A DNA stretch of 64,000 nucleotides from JABWCQ01 sp964530625 (GTDB taxonomy: Bacteria; Electryoneota; RPQS01): NCBI GenBank assembly GCA_964530625.1, contig CAZHAK010000014.1, forward strand, positions 1 to 64,000. The letters run 5' to 3'. Of the stretch, positions 63,601 to 64,000 are shown piece after piece. Every line of letters starts with the position of its first letter. Position 1 is the stretch's first letter. The translations under genes and the position numbers were made by a program. The notes below the pieces were generated by a model. The model had not been told where the DNA came from. It made no database searches and worked only from the letters and a program-made list of their open reading frames with translations.

Positions 63601-63690
63601 ATCATTACATCAACCCTGCTTACTCTCATTGTGTTGCCTGTGCTTTACACTCGATTTGGAAGGCCTATCACTGTCGGAGAAGAGCAATGA
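60613..63690 (+). CDS. Heavy-metal RND efflux pump (CzcA/CusA family)
   Basis: This 1025-residue inner-membrane protein exports metal ions using the proton gradient. It shows the family's N-terminus (DQRWLVVSVALLLSLGG), two large periplasmic loops and twelve helices. The helix-4 motif reads DFGLAVDNAVIQVEN, following the DFG-x3-D-x-A-x3-VEN pattern of the Zn/Co/Cd group, but with Asn where Gly or Ser is usual, so the metal cannot be predicted with confidence. A Met-rich stretch (MSMMDEELSDLPGMNMAF region) lies in the second loop. It follows the adaptor by six bp and overlaps the TolC-like gene by four. Confidence 0.9.
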   Translation: MLKKLISWVIDQRWLVVSVALLLSLGGIVSVLHLPFDAFPDTTPVLVTVNTKLSGFAAEDVEAQITARIERELAGLASLQEIRSISKSNLSQITCVFTDGTNIYLARQQITERLSSLELPDGVERPELGPVSTGLGEIFHYIVVDTLIDSPRSRAREVQDWIIKPRLQTVPGVVEVNSWGGFEKQYQVIVDPQKLLSLNLPLAQVIAALREGQQNVGGGVTQRAGERFVIQGVGAITSLEEISEIVVDSRSGVPIHIHDVAEVAIGHATRYASATYNQHGEAVLGLGFMLTGENPQEVTRALAAELELAKKSLPDGIDAHIVYERTDLVNEVLSTVKHNLFYGALLVIAVLFAFLGNFRASIIVALAIPLSMLFAFNLMLQMGIAGSLMSLGAIDFGLAVDNAVIQVENVTRRLAGAAGRSRFTVIRDAIMEVRKPTLYGELIIMLVYLPILTLEGIEGKMFRPMAMTVILVLAGSLILSFTVIPALCAFMLKESPREEKSRLVEFLKRHYQRTLDWSLARAKGVLATTLLLVIVAGVVLGFRGSEFIPKLSEGSIVVNLIRLAGVSLEQSTENGQMVERILKEKFPDEIKEIWTRTGTPELATDPMGVELSDVFVTLNPRSDWTKARDQAELVSMMDEELSDLPGMNMAFTQPIEMRFNEMISGIRTDLGIKIFGDDLEVLKQKADEVSQIVETTEGAEDINVEQITGQPVIQLQLDRKVLARYSMNAGRVLEAIQAIGGVTTGQVIEGQRTFDLALYIDREYTNTPEAINNIILPTGNGEFVPLTQVAKMSQVDGAATVPREWNKRRIVVQCNIRGRDIGSFVDEIRSRTEKEVSFDPGYYVQYGGQFENLERARLRLLVVVPLALLLIFGLLYWTYKSARDALLIFTGVPLAAVGGVFALALRDMPFTISAGVGFIALSGIAVLNGLVLVSSIRNLQQEGVGFLDAVRTSGALRMRPVIMTALVAAFGFIPMMISVGVGAEVQRPLATVVVGGIITSTLLTLIVLPVLYTRFGRPITVGEEQ

Positions 63691-64000
63691 TCCGCACCTT
63701 CCTACGCTTAACGGCTGCATTCACAATTATCATGTTGGCTAGAGTAGCCGGGGCCGCTCCTGCCACTGGCCAAATTACTTTTGCTCAACTCTTGTCACAG
63801 ATTGAGCGAACTTCACCGCGGCTTGCCGATGCGAAAGCTGCGCTTGCGACTGCAAAGTCTGAGTATACCGGGTCGCGCGCACTACAAAACCCCGAACTTT
63901 TCTATTCAGAAGAAAACCTTAGACTTTCCTCAGGAGATGAGACTGAGCGAACAACTGGTATCACACAGGACATGAGCTTCCTCTGGAAAGCGCCTCAGAG
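63687..64000 (+). CDS. TolC/CzcC-like outer-membrane channel (partial)
   Basis: Only the first 104 residues are in the window; the gene runs off the end. A signal peptide (MIRTFLRLTAAFTIIMLARVAGA) precedes a helical segment FAQLLSQIERTSPRLADAKAALATAKSEYTGSRALQNPELFYSEE, which is the first coiled-coil region of outer-membrane efflux proteins. The ATG overlaps the pump's stop (ATGA), so it should complete the tripartite pump. Confidence 0.82.
   Translation, partial: MIRTFLRLTAAFTIIMLARVAGAAPATGQITFAQLLSQIERTSPRLADAKAALATAKSEYTGSRALQNPELFYSEENLRLSSGDETERTTGITQDMSFLWKAPQ

Overview
The window looks like part of a metagenome-assembled genome from an uncultured bacterium of the FCB (Bacteroidetes-like) superphylum. 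The evidence is a block of TonB receptor, PorV-like and lipoprotein genes, and secreted proteins ending in type IX secretion (T9SS) sorting domains of the NYPNPFN type. A run of 10 Ns at 12750-12759 inside a gene marks a scaffold join. I cannot name the phylum from sequence alone. No transposase, integrase, rRNA or CRISPR array is visible; the only tRNA is tRNA-Phe(GAA).

Layout. 1-1219 is non-coding: small palindromic repeats, then a textbook sigma-54 promoter (366-380) followed by about 460 nt with several long complementary helices and a strong terminator (a candidate structured RNA), then a sigma-70 promoter and a long leader for icd (1220-2461). 2638-14740 is a same-strand block of cell-envelope genes: TonB-dependent receptor, beta-helix lipoprotein, large secreted protein, PorV-like protein and a lipoprotein split by the assembly gap. 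14821-18517 holds two GT-C-type membrane proteins with TPR tails that overlap convergently. 18589-36375 carries a subtilisin-like protease, a lone receiver protein, barrels, lipoproteins, Cys-rich secreted proteins, a barrel/cytochrome c pair, an LRR lipoprotein and a glycosyltransferase. 36423-43035 has a DHH phosphoesterase, a lipoprotein, a second GT-C membrane protein and a GH20-like enzyme.

43841-57843 is the metabolic centre. A sigma-54 activator with a Cys-rich N-terminus precedes a tight operon: GltD-like FAD/Fe-S NAD(P)H oxidoreductase, Rieske protein, cytochrome b6-like and subunit IV-like proteins, an eight-haem cytochrome c, then the alpha, beta and gamma subunits and chaperone of a type II DMSO-reductase family enzyme closest in length and motifs to the nitrite oxidoreductase/nitrate reductase (Nxr/Nar) group. 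The likely role is electron transfer between NAD(P)H, quinone, c-type haems and a periplasmic nitrite/nitrate (or other oxyanion) couple, in either direction.

58232-64000 is a heavy-metal RND efflux locus: a small Cys-rich lipoprotein, an adaptor with six Cys/His motifs, a CzcA/CusA-type pump and the start of a TolC-like protein.

A recurring theme is sigma-54: five promoter-like -24/-12 elements of varying quality occur in front of genes or the RNA candidate (366, 22150 minus, 38280, 43195 minus, 58193), plus one with an imperfect -24 (23803), and an activator protein is encoded here.
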